A stretch of DNA of 64,000 bases from Stakelama saccharophila. Its GTDB lineage: Bacteria > Pseudomonadota > Alphaproteobacteria > Sphingomonadales > Sphingomonadaceae. The stretch is taken from positions 1,407,001 through 1,471,000 of the forward strand of contig NZ_CP135076.1 of assembly GCF_032229225.1 (NCBI RefSeq). Direction: 5' to 3'. The notes under the pieces were generated by a model that saw only the letters and a program-made list of their open reading frames with translations, ran no database searches and was not told the origin of the DNA. Within the stretch, counting starts at the first letter, position 1; each line of letters begins with the position of its first letter. Positions 52,128 through 61,527 of this stretch are shown here, in pieces. Position numbers and translations under genes: made by a program.

Positions 52128-53453
52128 TCAGTCGGGGCATTCATCGTTTTCGCGGAGCACTTCGCCGGCGAGGTAGAGTGAGCCGAGGATGCAGACCATC
52201 GGCGGCGACTCGTGCGCAGCGGCGGCGATACCGTCGATCGCGGCGGTAACGTCGGGGGCCGTGCTGGTGGCGGCGATGCCGAGGTCGTGTGCCAGGGTCG
52301 CCAGCATATTCGGTGCGTGGTGATCGTGGCCGGGCACGGGGATGGCCGTGAGCGACTCGGCCAGCGGAACGAACGGCGCGAGCAGACCGGGCGCATCCTT
52401 GTTCGACAGCATGCCGAGGATCAGGTGGACGCGGGCACCCCCGGCGCGCTCGGCAAGTGCATTGCTGACCGCGGCGGCGGCGGCCCGGTTGTGGCCGCCG
52501 TCAAGCCAGACGCTGCTGCCGGCCGGCAGGCGATCGGTGAGCGGGCCCGGAGCCAGGCGCTGCATCCGCGCCGGCCAGCGCGCGTCGGTCGCGGCGGCTT
52601 TCAGCGCGGCTTCGCTGACGCGAACCCGGGACTGCGCGCGAAGCATGGTGAGGGCGAGCGCGAGGTTCGCGCCCTGATGGCCGCCGACGAGCTGCGGAGC
52701 GGGCACGGTGAGCGTGCCGTGCCGGTCGGAGAGGGTGACGTGCTCCGGCGTGCGGGTGAAATTCCAGTCCTTGCCGCCGGCGATCAGCGGCGTGCCGCGC
52801 GCTTCGGCGACTTCGCGGACGGCGGCGGCGATATCTTCCGGATAGGCGAGGGTGACGAGCGGGCTGCCAGACTTGGCGATCCCGGCTTTTTCGCGCGCGA
52901 TGCCGAGCAGCGAATTACCGAGAAAGGCTTCGTGGTCGATGCCGAGTTGGGCGATGCCGCAGGCGGCGGGGGCATCGACCACATTGGTGGCATCGAGGCG
53001 TCCGCCCAGGCCCACCTCGATGACGCACGCATCGGCGGGCGTGCGCGCAAAGGCGAGGAATGCGGCGGTGGTCGTCACCTCGAAGAAACTGGCGCCGACG
53101 TCGCCGCCGCGGTCGAGCACTTCTTCGAGCAGGACGGCGAGCGCATCGTCGTCGATCAGCCGCCCGGCAAGGCGGATACGCTCGTTGAAGCGGACGAGAT
53201 GCGGGCTGGTGAAGACGTGCACGCGTTTGCCGTCCGCCTCCAGCGCGGCCCGCAGAAAGGCGCAGGTGGAGCCCTTTCCGTTGGTGCCGGCGACGTGGAA
53301 GACCGGTGGGAGCTTGCGGTGCGGGTTGCCGACGCGATCCAGCAGGCGGGTGATGCGGTCGAGGCCGAGAATGTCGGCGCCGGGGCCGAGCTGCGACAAG
53401 CGGTCGAGCTGGCGCTGGACTGCCGGAGCGGCCGAGACGGCGTGATCAGGCAT
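52128..53453 (-). CDS. folC: Bifunctional folylpolyglutamate/dihydrofolate synthase
   Basis: A 441-aa ligase that adds glutamate to dihydropteroate and to folates. Mur-ligase family motifs: FHVAGTNGKGSTCAFLR (P-loop), FTSPHLVRFNERI (omega loop), GLGGRLDATNVVD, and in the C-terminal domain WLDGGHNRAAAAA. Length is standard. In related genomes folC follows accD directly; here a DUF559 cassette separates the two. Confidence 0.95.
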   Translation of the reverse strand: MPDHAVSAAPAVQRQLDRLSQLGPGADILGLDRITRLLDRVGNPHRKLPPVFHVAGTNGKGSTCAFLRAALEADGKRVHVFTSPHLVRFNERIRLAGRLIDDDALAVLLEEVLDRGGDVGASFFEVTTTAAFLAFARTPADACVIEVGLGGRLDATNVVDAPAACGIAQLGIDHEAFLGNSLLGIAREKAGIAKSGSPLVTLAYPEDIAAAVREVAEARGTPLIAGGKDWNFTRTPEHVTLSDRHGTLTVPAPQLVGGHQGANLALALTMLRAQSRVRVSEAALKAAATDARWPARMQRLAPGPLTDRLPAGSSVWLDGGHNRAAAAAVSNALAERAGGARVHLILGMLSNKDAPGLLAPFVPLAESLTAIPVPGHDHHAPNMLATLAHDLGIAATSTAPDVTAAIDGIAAAAHESPPMVCILGSLYLAGEVLRENDECPD

Positions 53454-53455
53454 AT

Positions 53456-53839
53456 TTAAGCCCTCTCCCCGCCGGGGAGAGGGTTTGGGAGAGGGGCAGT
53501 CGGAATGGCCGACAAAATCGCTTCGCTGACTCCGGCAAGGTTAGTCATGATTTCGTGATTGGTGAAGCGGAGCACCCGATAGCCTTGTGATTCGAGATGG
53601 GCGGTGCGGTTGGCGTCGCGCTCAGCATCGGTGTGGGTGTCGCCATCGACTTCGATGACGAGCTTGTGCGATCTCGCCGCAAAATCCACGATATAGGGGC
53701 CGATGACCACCTGGCGGTTGAACTTGACGCCGTTCAGGCGTTTACCGCGAATAGCTTCCCAGAGCCGACGCTCCGGCTCCGGCATTTCGCTTCGCATCGC
53801 TTTTGCGTTTTGGAGCAGGCGTTCGTTCGTTTTCGGCAC
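53456..53839 (-). CDS. DUF559 endonuclease-domain protein (Vsr-like PD-(D/E)XK fold)
   Basis: A 127-aa protein. MPEPERRLWEAIRGKRLNGVKFNRQ, then YIVDFAARSHKLVIEVDGD and RVLRFTNHEI follow the DUF559/Vsr pattern, with the nuclease core D (IVDF) and E-x-D (IEVDG). The GTG start lies in the right inverted repeat and the last residues (PLPNPLPGGERA, stop at 53456) are encoded by the left one. So the gene fills an inverted-repeat cassette. Biological role unknown; a self-mobilising or repair-type nuclease is possible. Confidence 0.88.
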   Translation of the reverse strand: MPKTNERLLQNAKAMRSEMPEPERRLWEAIRGKRLNGVKFNRQVVIGPYIVDFAARSHKLVIEVDGDTHTDAERDANRTAHLESQGYRVLRFTNHEIMTNLAGVSEAILSAIPTAPLPNPLPGGERA

Positions 53840-53879
53840 TGCCCCTCTCCCAACCCTCTCCCCGCAGGGGAGAGGGCTT
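53458..53879. mobile_element. Candidate inverted-repeat cassette carrying a DUF559 nuclease gene
   Basis: The left arm 53458-53500 and the right arm 53838-53879 are about 42-base inverted copies with about 3 differences. Each arm is itself a hairpin (CCCTCTCCCC...GGGGAGAGGG, 10-11-bp stem) followed by a GGGAGAGGGGCAGT-type stretch. The cassette (422 bp) holds only the DUF559 gene and lies between accD and folC, an otherwise compact operon. No target-site duplication is obvious. Confidence 0.6.
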
Positions 53880-53888
53880 TTCTCCCTT

Positions 53889-54746
53889 CTACGCCGCCTC
53901 TGTGCGGCCGTTGCAGAGGAAGCCGATCAGCTTGCCGAGGGTTTCGCGCAGGTCCTTTCTGTGCGTCACCATGTCGATCAGTCCGTGTTCGAGATAATAT
54001 TCGCTGGTCTGGAAATCCTCGGGCAGCTTTTCGCGGATCGTCGATTCGATCACCCGCCTGCCGGTGAAGGCCAGCGTCGCGCCCGGTTCGGCGATGTGCA
54101 CGTCGCCCAGCATCGCATAGGCCGCCATCACGCCGCCCGAGGTCGGGTCGGTGAGGACGACGATATAGGGCAGGCTGGCGTCGTGCAGCATTTCGATCGC
54201 GACGGTGGTGCGCGGCATCTGCATCAGGCTCAATATGCCTTCCTGCATCCGCGCGCCCCCGCTGGCGGTGAAGACGATATAGGGGGCCTTGTCGGCGATC
54301 GCGGCCTCGACGCCGGCGATGAACGCCTCACCCACGGCCTGACCCATCGAGCCGCCCATGAAGGCGAAATTCTGTACGCCGACCACCGCCTTGCCGCCCT
54401 CGATCGTGCCACGGGCGTTCAGGAAGGCGTCCTGATCGCCGGTCTGCGCGCGGGCCGCCTTCAGGCGTTCGGTATAGCGCTTGGAATCGCGGAACTTCAG
54501 CGGATCCTCGGCCACCCTGGGGCTGGGAAGCACCGTGAATTTCTGCTCGTCGAACAGATATTCGAAGCGCAGTTGCGGGCCGATGCGGCCGTGATGTTCG
54601 CAATTGGGGCAGACATGGAGGTTCTCCTCCCACTCCTTGCGGAACACCATCTGGCCACAGCCCTTGCACTTGTACCAGAGGTTATCGGGCGTCTCGCGCT
54701 TGGTGATGAAGGGGATCGCGTTGCGGACGCGGTTGAGCCAGCTCAT
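53889..54746 (-). CDS. accD: Acetyl-CoA carboxylase carboxyltransferase subunit beta
   Basis: A 285-aa subunit that, with AccA, moves carboxyl groups from biotin to acetyl-CoA for fatty-acid synthesis. The zinc ribbon is [16 protein letters not shown] and HVCPNCEHH (C-x2-C, C-x2-C). Crotonase-like core: [52 protein letters not shown]. The ATG at 54746 overlaps the trpA stop by four bases. Usual alphaproteobacterial order trpBA-accD-folC. Confidence 0.97.
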   Translation of the reverse strand: MSWLNRVRNAIPFITKRETPDNLWYKCKGCGQMVFRKEWEENLHVCPNCEHHGRIGPQLRFEYLFDEQKFTVLPSPRVAEDPLKFRDSKRYTERLKAARAQTGDQDAFLNARGTIEGGKAVVGVQNFAFMGGSMGQAVGEAFIAGVEAAIADKAPYIVFTASGGARMQEGILSLMQMPRTTVAIEMLHDASLPYIVVLTDPTSGGVMAAYAMLGDVHIAEPGATLAFTGRRVIESTIREKLPEDFQTSEYYLEHGLIDMVTHRKDLRETLGKLIGFLCNGRTEAA

Positions 54747-55561
54747 GCGGTTTCCTTTGCTGCGGCGCGGATCGCGGCCGCCAGTGTCTGTACATAGTCG
54801 CGCACCGGACCTGGTGCATCCTCGCCGTGCTCGGCGATCCGCTCGACGATCGCCGAGCCGACCACCACGCCGTCGGCGACCCGCGCGATGGCGGCGGCCT
54901 GTTCGGGCGTGCGGACGCCGAAGCCCACCGCCACGGGCAGGTCGCTCGCTACCTTGAGCGCGGCGACCGCCGTCTCGATCGTGCCGGCCGCGGCCTGTTG
55001 CTTGCCGGTGATTCCGGCGACCGAGACATAATAGAGAAAGCCGCCCGCGCCTTCCAGCACCGCAGGCAGGCGGCACGCATCGGTGGTGGGCGTAGCGAGC
55101 CGTACGAGGTCGATCCCCGCATTTCGCAGCGCCGGGCCGAGACTTGCATCCTCTTCCGGCGGAATGTCGACGCAGATCACGCCGTCGACCCCGGCGGCGC
55201 GTGCAGCCTCGGCGAACCAGTCGGCACCACGTCGTACCATGGGATTCGCATAGCCCATCAGCACCAGCGGCACGTCCGGATGGCGGTCGCGGAAGGTGCG
55301 GGCGGTGGCGAGCACGTCCGCGGTGGTGGTGCCGGCGGCGAGGCTGCGCAGATCGGCGGCCTGGATCGCCGGACCGTCGGCCATGGGATCGGTGAACGGC
55401 ATGCCGAGTTCGATGACGTCGGCGCCGCCTTCGACCAGCGCGTCGAGGATCGCCGGCGTCGCCGCGGGCGAGGGGTCGCCGGCGGTCACGAAGGTCACGA
55501 GCGCGGCGCGATTTTCGTCGGCGGCCCCGGCAAAGGCTTGGGCAAGACGATCGGTCATCAC
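54743..55561 (-). CDS. trpA: Tryptophan synthase alpha chain
   Basis: A 272-aa TIM barrel that splits indole-glycerol phosphate. Catalytic Glu in [22 protein letters not shown] and Asp in CVDIPPEED, with SVAGITGKQ and GFGVRTPEQ. The ATG at 55561 (or 55558) overlaps the upstream small membrane gene. It ends in overlap with accD. Confidence 0.96.
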   Translation of the reverse strand: MMTDRLAQAFAGAADENRAALVTFVTAGDPSPAATPAILDALVEGGADVIELGMPFTDPMADGPAIQAADLRSLAAGTTTADVLATARTFRDRHPDVPLVLMGYANPMVRRGADWFAEAARAAGVDGVICVDIPPEEDASLGPALRNAGIDLVRLATPTTDACRLPAVLEGAGGFLYYVSVAGITGKQQAAAGTIETAVAALKVASDLPVAVGFGVRTPEQAAAIARVADGVVVGSAIVERIAEHGEDAPGPVRDYVQTLAAAIRAAAKETA

Positions 55562-55782
55562 CGGATGCCCCGCCTCGCGCGGCGGCGGAGGAAATGGCGG
55601 GTGACGAGCGCCGATCCCAGGATGGCGACGAGGAACAGGATCACCAGCACGGTCGCGGAGACGGTCGAGGGCGAGAGGCTGAACAGCCCGTTTTCGGCCA
55701 GGTTGAAGACGAGGATGCCGGCCAGTTCGATCACCAGGAACCAGCCGAAGAAATTGACGAGGAGGAATTGCAGGCGGCTCAT
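55558..55782 (-). CDS. 74-aa two-helix membrane protein inside the trp operon
   Basis: The frame starts [18 protein letters not shown] at 55782. Two hydrophobic helices lie at about 5-28 and 40-60, and the tail is basic (RRRARRGIR). Its ATG overlaps the trpB stop by four bases and its stop overlaps the trpA start, so it is coupled to both. trpB and trpA usually adjoin directly. No family recognised. Confidence 0.75.
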   Translation of the reverse strand: MSRLQFLLVNFFGWFLVIELAGILVFNLAENGLFSLSPSTVSATVLVILFLVAILGSALVTRHFLRRRARRGIR

Positions 55783-57014
55783 ATCGCGACTCCCAGGGCT
55801 TCGGCGACGGTGAAGATGTCCTTGTCGCCGCGGCCGCACAGATTGGCGAGGATGACCTGATCCTCGTCCATTTCCCGTGCCTTGGCGGCGACCGCTGCGA
55901 TGGCGTGTGAAGGTTCCAGCGCCGGGATGATGCCTTCCGTGCGGCACAGGAGCTGGAAAGCGTCGAGCGCCTGCTCGTCGGTAACCGCGGTATATTCCAC
56001 CCGGCCGATATCCTTCAGCCAGGCATGTTCGGGACCGATGCCGGGATAGTCCAGGCCGGCGCTGATCGAATGGGCCTCGGTAATCTGACCGTCCTGCGTT
56101 TGCAGCAAATAGGTCTTATTGCCGTGAAGCACGCCCGGAAAACCGCCGGCGAGGCTGGCGGCATGCTTGCTGTCCAGCCCTTCGCCCGCCGCTTCGACGC
56201 CGAGCATCTTCACTTGTGCATCGTCTAGAAAGGGATGAAACAGCCCGATCGCGTTCGACCCGCCGCCGATCGCGGCGACGAGCAGGTCGGGCAGGCGACC
56301 GGTGCGCGCCTGCATCTGCTCGCGCGCCTCTCGGCCGATCACGCTCTGGAAATCGCGAACAAGCTCGGGATAGGGGTGCGGGCCGGCGGCGGTGCCGATG
56401 ATGTAGAAGGTGTCGTGAACGTTGGCGACCCAGTCCCTGAGCGCTTCGTTCATCGCGTCCTTCAGCGTCTTCGCGCCCGACTCCACCGCGCGAACCTCCG
56501 CGCCCAGCAGCTTCATGCGGAATACGTTGGGCTGCTGCCGCGCCGCATCTTTGGCGCCCATATAGATGACGCAGGGCAGGCCGAAGCGGGCGGCGACGGT
56601 GGCGGTCGCCACCCCGTGCTGGCCGGCGCCGGTTTCCGCGATGATGCGCGTCTTGCCCATGCGTTTGGCGAGCAGGATCTGGCCGATGCAGTTGTTGATC
56701 TTGTGCGCACCGGTGTGATTGAGTTCGTCGCGTTTGAACCAGACAGCCGCGCCCTTGCCGGGCGCTGCATCCGCGCGCAGCGCCTCGGTCAACCGCTCGG
56801 CATAATAAAGCGGGCTGGGGCGGCCGACATAATGTTCGAGCAGGTCCTCGAACTCCGCCGTGAACGCCGGATCGGCCTTCGCGGCGCGATAGGCGCGGTC
56901 GAGTTCGAGGATAAGCGGCATCAGCGTCTCGGCGACGTAGCGGCCGCCATAATCGCCGAAATGGCCCCGTTCGTCGGGCTGAGTGCGGTAGGAGTTCGCG
57001 GTCATCATGTCCAT
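55779..57014 (-). CDS. trpB: Tryptophan synthase beta chain
   Basis: A 411-aa PLP enzyme that joins indole with serine. The PLP Lys is in [14 protein letters not shown], with [16 protein letters not shown], the phosphate loop [15 protein letters not shown] and [11 protein letters not shown]. Length is normal. The start could be the ATG at 57014, 57008 or 57005. trpF lies 69 bases upstream. Confidence 0.97.
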   Translation of the reverse strand: MDMMTANSYRTQPDERGHFGDYGGRYVAETLMPLILELDRAYRAAKADPAFTAEFEDLLEHYVGRPSPLYYAERLTEALRADAAPGKGAAVWFKRDELNHTGAHKINNCIGQILLAKRMGKTRIIAETGAGQHGVATATVAARFGLPCVIYMGAKDAARQQPNVFRMKLLGAEVRAVESGAKTLKDAMNEALRDWVANVHDTFYIIGTAAGPHPYPELVRDFQSVIGREAREQMQARTGRLPDLLVAAIGGGSNAIGLFHPFLDDAQVKMLGVEAAGEGLDSKHAASLAGGFPGVLHGNKTYLLQTQDGQITEAHSISAGLDYPGIGPEHAWLKDIGRVEYTAVTDEQALDAFQLLCRTEGIIPALEPSHAIAAVAAKAREMDEDQVILANLCGRGDKDIFTVAEALGVAI

Positions 57015-57083
57015 TTGCCGTTCGCGTGCAGCGAAGTCGAGATGCCTGTCCGTGTGCCGCGATGGTTGCCGGACGCGGATGGA

Positions 57084-57722
57084 TCAGGCCGCAGCGGTCG
57101 CTTGGAGGAATGCGGCGATCTTGTCCACCGCCTTGATGCCCGGGGCCGATTCCACGCCGGAGGAGACATCGACCAGCGGCGCCCCGGTGCGGTGGATCGC
57201 CTCGGCGACGTTGGCGGCATCCAGGCCGCCGGACAGCGCCCAGGGAAGCGGGTGGCGAAACCCTTCCAGCAGCGTCCAGTCGAAGCGCAGGCCCATGCCG
57301 CCGGGAAGGGCGGCATCGTCCGGGGTTCTGGCGTCGTAGAGGACCCGGTCCGCGGCCTGGGCATAGCGGCGGGCGGCGTCGAGATCGGCGCGAGTCTTGA
57401 CCGCGACCGCCGACCAGATTTCCCGGCCTGTCCGGCCGCGGATGGCGGCGGTGCGCTCCGGCGCGGTGCGGTGAAGCTGGAGCGCATCGAGTTTCGCAGC
57501 GGCAATGGCCGCGTCGAGCAGGTTGTCATCGGGGTCAACGAATACGCCGACCTTACGGACGTGCGGCGGCACCCGCGCGGCGAGCGCTGCGACCGCGTCG
57601 AAGCTCACATGGCGCGGCGACGGGGCAAAGAACACGAATCCGACATGGCTTGCGCCGCCACGCACGGCCGCATCCAGCGTATCGGGCGTGGACAGTCCGC
57701 AGATCTTCGCATCGGTCGCCAT
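57084..57722 (-). CDS. trpF: Phosphoribosylanthranilate isomerase
   Basis: A 212-aa barrel that converts phosphoribosylanthranilate in tryptophan synthesis. Catalytic Cys in AKICGLSTPDTLDAA, VGFVFFAPSPRHVS, VGVFVDPDD, general-acid Asp in VLYDARTP, and SGGLDAANVAEA with DVSSGVES near the end. The start MATDAKICG at 57722 gives the family length. It heads the trpF-trpB-trpA run. Confidence 0.95.
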   Translation of the reverse strand: MATDAKICGLSTPDTLDAAVRGGASHVGFVFFAPSPRHVSFDAVAALAARVPPHVRKVGVFVDPDDNLLDAAIAAAKLDALQLHRTAPERTAAIRGRTGREIWSAVAVKTRADLDAARRYAQAADRVLYDARTPDDAALPGGMGLRFDWTLLEGFRHPLPWALSGGLDAANVAEAIHRTGAPLVDVSSGVESAPGIKAVDKIAAFLQATAAA

Positions 57723-57781
57723 GCCAGCCCCCATCGGGGCTTCGGCCGCGCTTGGCAAGACCCGGCGGCGTGATCATGCGG

Positions 57782-57807
57782 GGAACGGAACGGGCGATCC
57801 GCGGGTT
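57782..57807 (+). promoter_or_regulatory. Candidate EcfG-type promoter of a small membrane gene
   Basis: GGAAC (57782-57786), 17 bases, then GGTT (57804-57807). The -35 is perfect and the -10 has the same single mismatch as the nepR promoter. It lies about 50 bases upstream of the 49-aa membrane protein, a type often found among stress genes. Confidence 0.35.
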
Positions 57808-57856
57808 CAGGTTTGATCGAGCCGCCCAACGGGCGGTGCCGTGAAAGGAAGATCTC

Positions 57857-58006
57857 ATGCTCTGGACGATCGCCGTCATTCTGCTGATATTGTGGCTACT
57901 CGGCTTCTTTGCCTTCCATGTCGCGGGTGGGTTGATCCATCTGCTGCTCGTGATCGCCGTGATCGTCGTGGTGTGGCAATTGATCGCGGGCCGGCGACGG
58001 CTTTGA
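57857..58006 (+). CDS. 49-aa lmo0937-type membrane protein
   Basis: Two hydrophobic helices (MLWTIAVILLILWLLGFF and GGLIHLLLVIAVIVVVWQLI) separated by a short polar turn with FHVAGG, and a basic end (GRRRL). This matches the lmo0937/DUF5670 pattern of tiny membrane proteins often induced under stress. A good AAGGAAG site precedes the ATG. Lies between the divergent trpF and the convergent pyrF. Confidence 0.8.
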   Translation: MLWTIAVILLILWLLGFFAFHVAGGLIHLLLVIAVIVVVWQLIAGRRRL

Positions 58007-58027
58007 CCGGCCTGCGCCGGGGGTGCG

Positions 58028-58702
58028 CTAGAGCGTCGCCTCGATCGCGCGGGCGGCCTCGTCCGGATCGTCGGCCTGGGTGATCGGGCGGCCGATGACG
58101 AGGACCGAGGCACCGCCGTCCAACGCTGCGCGGGGCGTGACGACGCGCTTCTGATCGGCGGACTTGCCGGCGGCGGGCCTGACGCCGGGGACGACGAAGA
58201 ACCCGTCCTTCCAGGCCTTGTGCGCGGCCGACACCTCCTCGCCGGAACAGACGATGCCGTCGACGCCCGATTCCCGTGCGAGTTCGGCGAGACGCAACAC
58301 CTGTTCGTGCGGGTCGGCGGCCAGGCCGATCGAGCGCATATCGGCACCGTCGAGGCTGGTGAGCATCGTCACCGCCACGACCTTGGTGCCGGCGGCGGCC
58401 GCCGCCTTGGCATCCTCCAGCATCGCGCGGCCACCGGCGGCGTGGACCGTCAGGATCGCGGGGTCGAGCGGGCGCAGCGCCTGGATCGCCTTGGCGACCG
58501 TGTTGGGAATGTCGTGCAGCTTGAGGTCGAGGAAGACCGGCAGACCGACTTCCGCCATCTCGTGAACGCCGTGACGGCCGTTCGCCATGAAGAATTCGAG
58601 GCCGAGCTTGATGCCGCCGACATGCTGTTTCACGCGCGTCGCAACCGCCTTGGCGCGGTCGATATCGGGAGTGTCGAGTGCAACGTAGATCGGTGATTTC
58701 AC
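58028..58702 (-). CDS. pyrF: Orotidine 5'-phosphate decarboxylase
   Basis: A 224-aa barrel for the last step of UMP synthesis. The catalytic Asp-Lys-Asp-x-Asp array is in VFLDLKLHDIPNTV; VALDTPDIDRA opens the fold and GVRPAAGKSADQKR with LVIGRPIT closes the phosphate site. Start at 58702; the stop of the upstream LapA-like gene overlaps it by four bases. Confidence 0.96.
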   Translation of the reverse strand: MKSPIYVALDTPDIDRAKAVATRVKQHVGGIKLGLEFFMANGRHGVHEMAEVGLPVFLDLKLHDIPNTVAKAIQALRPLDPAILTVHAAGGRAMLEDAKAAAAAGTKVVAVTMLTSLDGADMRSIGLAADPHEQVLRLAELARESGVDGIVCSGEEVSAAHKAWKDGFFVVPGVRPAAGKSADQKRVVTPRAALDGGASVLVIGRPITQADDPDEAARAIEATL

Positions 58703-59064
58703 GCGCTGCGCCCTCCGGTGCCGGAGGAAAATAGCGGGCCGTCATCCGCGGGCGTCGCGTCGGCGGCGGGCGCGGGATCGCCGGGCTCGGCAGTGGCCGG
58801 CTTCGATTCGTGCAGGGCGCGCAGTTCGGTGAGCGCACGCTCCGATGCCGCGAGCCGCTGCCGTAACCGCCAGCGTACGGTGTAATAAGCGAGCAGCATC
58901 GGCACGAAGCCGATCAGGAACGTGACAAGCAGCAGCAGCGGCAGGTTCACGTCCGCGACCACCCCGCCCCAGAGACGGATCTCCACCGGGACCCAGTTGT
59001 TCAGCGCGAAAGCCGCGGCCAGGCCGATGATCAGCGCCCAGAACAGGGTCTTCAGAAACTGCAT
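58699..59064 (-). CDS. LapA-domain (DUF1049) membrane protein
   Basis: A 121-aa protein with two membrane helices (TLFWALIIGLAAAFALNNW and LPLLLLVTFLIGFVPMLLAYY) and a cytoplasmic helical tail (RWRLRQRLAASERALTELRAL) ending in an Ala/Pro/Asp-rich stretch. The plan is that of LapA/YciS, which helps to regulate LPS assembly. The start at 59064 is chosen over 59106 because the family begins MQFLKTL. Coupled to pyrF by overlap. Confidence 0.85.
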   Translation of the reverse strand: MQFLKTLFWALIIGLAAAFALNNWVPVEIRLWGGVVADVNLPLLLLVTFLIGFVPMLLAYYTVRWRLRQRLAASERALTELRALHESKPATAEPGDPAPAADATPADDGPLFSSGTGGRSA

Positions 59065-59179
59065 GCCGTCGCTTCTCGCCTCCCGGTGTTTTCGCGCGCC
59101 CGCCACTCTAGGCGGGGAGGGCGCGGGGGGGAAGGGGTGGGACGCGGGGAAGGTCGGCTGAGGAGACGCGGACGAGCGA

Positions 59180-59214
59180 TTCCCCCCCCCGCGAGCTTGC
59201 TTGGGGAGGAGTCC
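59180..59214. repeat. G/C palindromic repeat before the patatin-like gene
   Basis: A run of C (59181-59189) is followed by GCGAGCTTGCTTGGGGAGGAG. The centre AGCTTGCTT and the flanking C/G runs match, inverted, the repeat inside uvrD at 42000-42025. Lies just after the patatin-like gene's stop (minus strand), where it could act as a terminator. Confidence 0.55.
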
Positions 59215-59217
59215 GCG

Positions 59218-61509
59218 TCAGCCGATTTCCTTGCGCACTGCCGCGATCAGGCCGGCGGCGTTGGTCAGGCGGGTTTCCTCTTCGTCGAGGATGGCGTGGA
59301 AGGCCTCGCGCTTCAGGCGGGCGACATGGCCCGCTTTCATGCGGCTGCCGGAGGGGAGGGTCGACAGGACGATATCGATCAGACGGTCGGCCCCGTGGAG
59401 ACGGCCCCAGAGATAGTCGTTCTCGCGATAGCCGCGGCTGAAGAACGCGCCGAAGCTGTTGAACTGGATGCCCTTCAAGGTCGCCTCGGCCCCGCCCTCG
59501 CGGATGGCGGTGGCGTCGTCGGGGGAGATGCGATCGACGCGGATGGGATCGAATTCGTCGAGCCCCTCGCCCTGGAGCAGCGGCAGGGTCGCGATGTCGA
59601 AGAACGGAAAGCCGAGATAGGCGAGCAGGATCGGGCGGCGCAGTTCGCGCGACAGGGCGCTCAGGCCCCGCGACAACAGATCGTCGGTGCGGGCGTCGAG
59701 CGCGGGCAGGTCCATGCGATCCGCCACGCGGTCGAGCAGCGGGCCGGCATCGCCTTTCAGGTCGCGGACCTCCGGCTTGAGGTCGGCAAAGGTCTCGCGC
59801 CGCTCGCATTCCAGATAGGCGGCGAGCGATTCGTAGACGGCGTCGCGGATGGGCGTCAGCTCCGCCTGGGAGTGCTCCTCGTCAAGCTCGGTGAGGCGGC
59901 GGGCGACGAGGCGCAGGCGGCGAATGCGAAAGGCGAGGTCGTGGCTGCGCAGGAAATCGAGCGTGGCAGGCGCAGCATTGTCGCCGCCGCTCGCGCCGAA
60001 ATCGTCGTAGCCGCGATCGCGCACCGCCTTGTTCACCGCTTCGTGAATGGTGCGGCGATGGTCCGGGCCGGGGCGGTCGGCCACCGTGTGCAGCAGCTCG
60101 GTGATGCGGTCGATCATGTTGTCGACCTTCAACAGACCGTAGGAGGTGTGACCGTAGCCCGCCTTCGCCGCCGCCGCCGTCTGGGCGCGGCGGCGCCAGG
60201 AGACGATGCGCTTGGGCGTCGGATAGTCGAGGAACAGCGTATAGCCGAACAGCGACACGACCTGGGTTTCCACCTCGGCGCGGATCTTCTCGACGATGGC
60301 GAGCATGCGCGTGATCCGTTCGGACCGATCGGCGAGGTCTTCCAGATTGTCGCGAATGGGTTGCTGACGCGGCAGTTCGGACAGCGCGCCGATGATCGTC
60401 TGGAAAAAACCGGGCGCATCCTTTTCCCGCCTGGATGCGCCGAAGCGGTGGCCGGGCGTCGGGTCGATATAGATGAAGCGGCGATCGACCTGGCGGCGGG
60501 CGGGGCGTTCGCGCAGAGCCGCGATCGCCGGGCGGAACGGAGCGTTGGCGAGCACCGAACCGTCGATCAGCGCCGCCTTGTCGACCGCACCGATGGCGAA
60601 ATGGCGCGGAAGCGCATGTTCGAGGAACGCCTCGCGGTGCGGCCAGTCGACATTGCGGTCGGCCACGACCTTGTCGAGTTCGGCAATCGTGAAGGGTGGG
60701 AAGGCGCCGGGAAAGCTGGAGGTCGCGCGTGCGGCGAAGGCCAGTTCGGCCGGATGTGCCAGCGCATCGCCCATATGACCGCGATCGGTGAACGAGCAGA
60801 CGAGGCGGTGCTCGGTCTCGACCACTTCGGGCGGGGAGTTGAGGCGCAGCCGTTCGGGATGGCCGGCGAAATCGGTGATGGTGACGAACAGGTCGAGGGG
60901 CTGGCCGGGCGGGAGCAGGCGCGGATCTTCCTGCGTCTTCGCCATCGCGTCGAGCGCATCGAACATCATCGTCAGCATCTGCTCGCCGCCGAAGGGCGGC
61001 TCGAACCAGCGCGAGCGGACGAAATGTTCCAGCTTGGCGCGCACCTCGTCGCGGCTTTCCGGGTCGACCGTCTCGTCGACATTGCTGCCGCGCCCGGCCA
61101 CCATCCAGGCGATGGGCAGCGCCCAGAATTTCGTCATCTTGCTCGACGGCGCGCGTGACGGGGCGAGCAGCGCTTCGACATCTGCCTTTTCCAGCCACAT
61201 TGCCGTCAGCGGCTCGAGCGATTGGCCGGTGGTGATCGCCTGGGCCAGGAATACGCCGTTGATGCCGCCCGCGCTCGCGCCCGCGACGATGTCGACCATG
61301 ACGCGCAGGCGCAGCCCGGCGGTGTCGGCAATGTTTTCGAGCAACGCGCGATAGACCGCCTGGCTGCCGCTTGTCGGCGGTTCGTCGTCGCAGAAGGCGC
61401 GGCTGGCGCGGGCGAGGCGCCAAATCTCCTTGGTGATGCCGTGCATGTAAACGGCGAGGCTGATGCCGCCGTAGCAGACCAGCGCCAGCCGTAATTCCTT
61501 GTCGCGCAT
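59218..61509 (-). CDS. Large patatin-like phospholipase family protein (DUF3376 type)
   Basis: A 763-aa protein. Patatin core: glycine loop LVCYGGISLAVYMHG, nucleophile elbow VAGASAGGING (Ser in G-A-S-A-G-G) and the catalytic Asp in ALIDGSVLANAP (DGS instead of DGG). The C-terminal half is long and helical with little recognised structure. It is probably an acyl hydrolase acting on membrane lipids. No signal peptide is seen. It follows an endonuclease/phosphatase gene on the same strand. Confidence 0.85.
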   Translation of the reverse strand: MRDKELRLALVCYGGISLAVYMHGITKEIWRLARASRAFCDDEPPTSGSQAVYRALLENIADTAGLRLRVMVDIVAGASAGGINGVFLAQAITTGQSLEPLTAMWLEKADVEALLAPSRAPSSKMTKFWALPIAWMVAGRGSNVDETVDPESRDEVRAKLEHFVRSRWFEPPFGGEQMLTMMFDALDAMAKTQEDPRLLPPGQPLDLFVTITDFAGHPERLRLNSPPEVVETEHRLVCSFTDRGHMGDALAHPAELAFAARATSSFPGAFPPFTIAELDKVVADRNVDWPHREAFLEHALPRHFAIGAVDKAALIDGSVLANAPFRPAIAALRERPARRQVDRRFIYIDPTPGHRFGASRREKDAPGFFQTIIGALSELPRQQPIRDNLEDLADRSERITRMLAIVEKIRAEVETQVVSLFGYTLFLDYPTPKRIVSWRRRAQTAAAAKAGYGHTSYGLLKVDNMIDRITELLHTVADRPGPDHRRTIHEAVNKAVRDRGYDDFGASGGDNAAPATLDFLRSHDLAFRIRRLRLVARRLTELDEEHSQAELTPIRDAVYESLAAYLECERRETFADLKPEVRDLKGDAGPLLDRVADRMDLPALDARTDDLLSRGLSALSRELRRPILLAYLGFPFFDIATLPLLQGEGLDEFDPIRVDRISPDDATAIREGGAEATLKGIQFNSFGAFFSRGYRENDYLWGRLHGADRLIDIVLSTLPSGSRMKAGHVARLKREAFHAILDEEETRLTNAAGLIAAVRKEIG

Positions 61510-61527
61510 CCTGCCCCGCCCGTATTC

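Noticed and set aside
53458..53500. Left arm of the DUF559 cassette as a simple terminator
   Set aside because: It is a strong hairpin, but a nearly identical inverted copy at the other end of the gene and its coding role argue for a cassette arm; a terminator side function remains possible.
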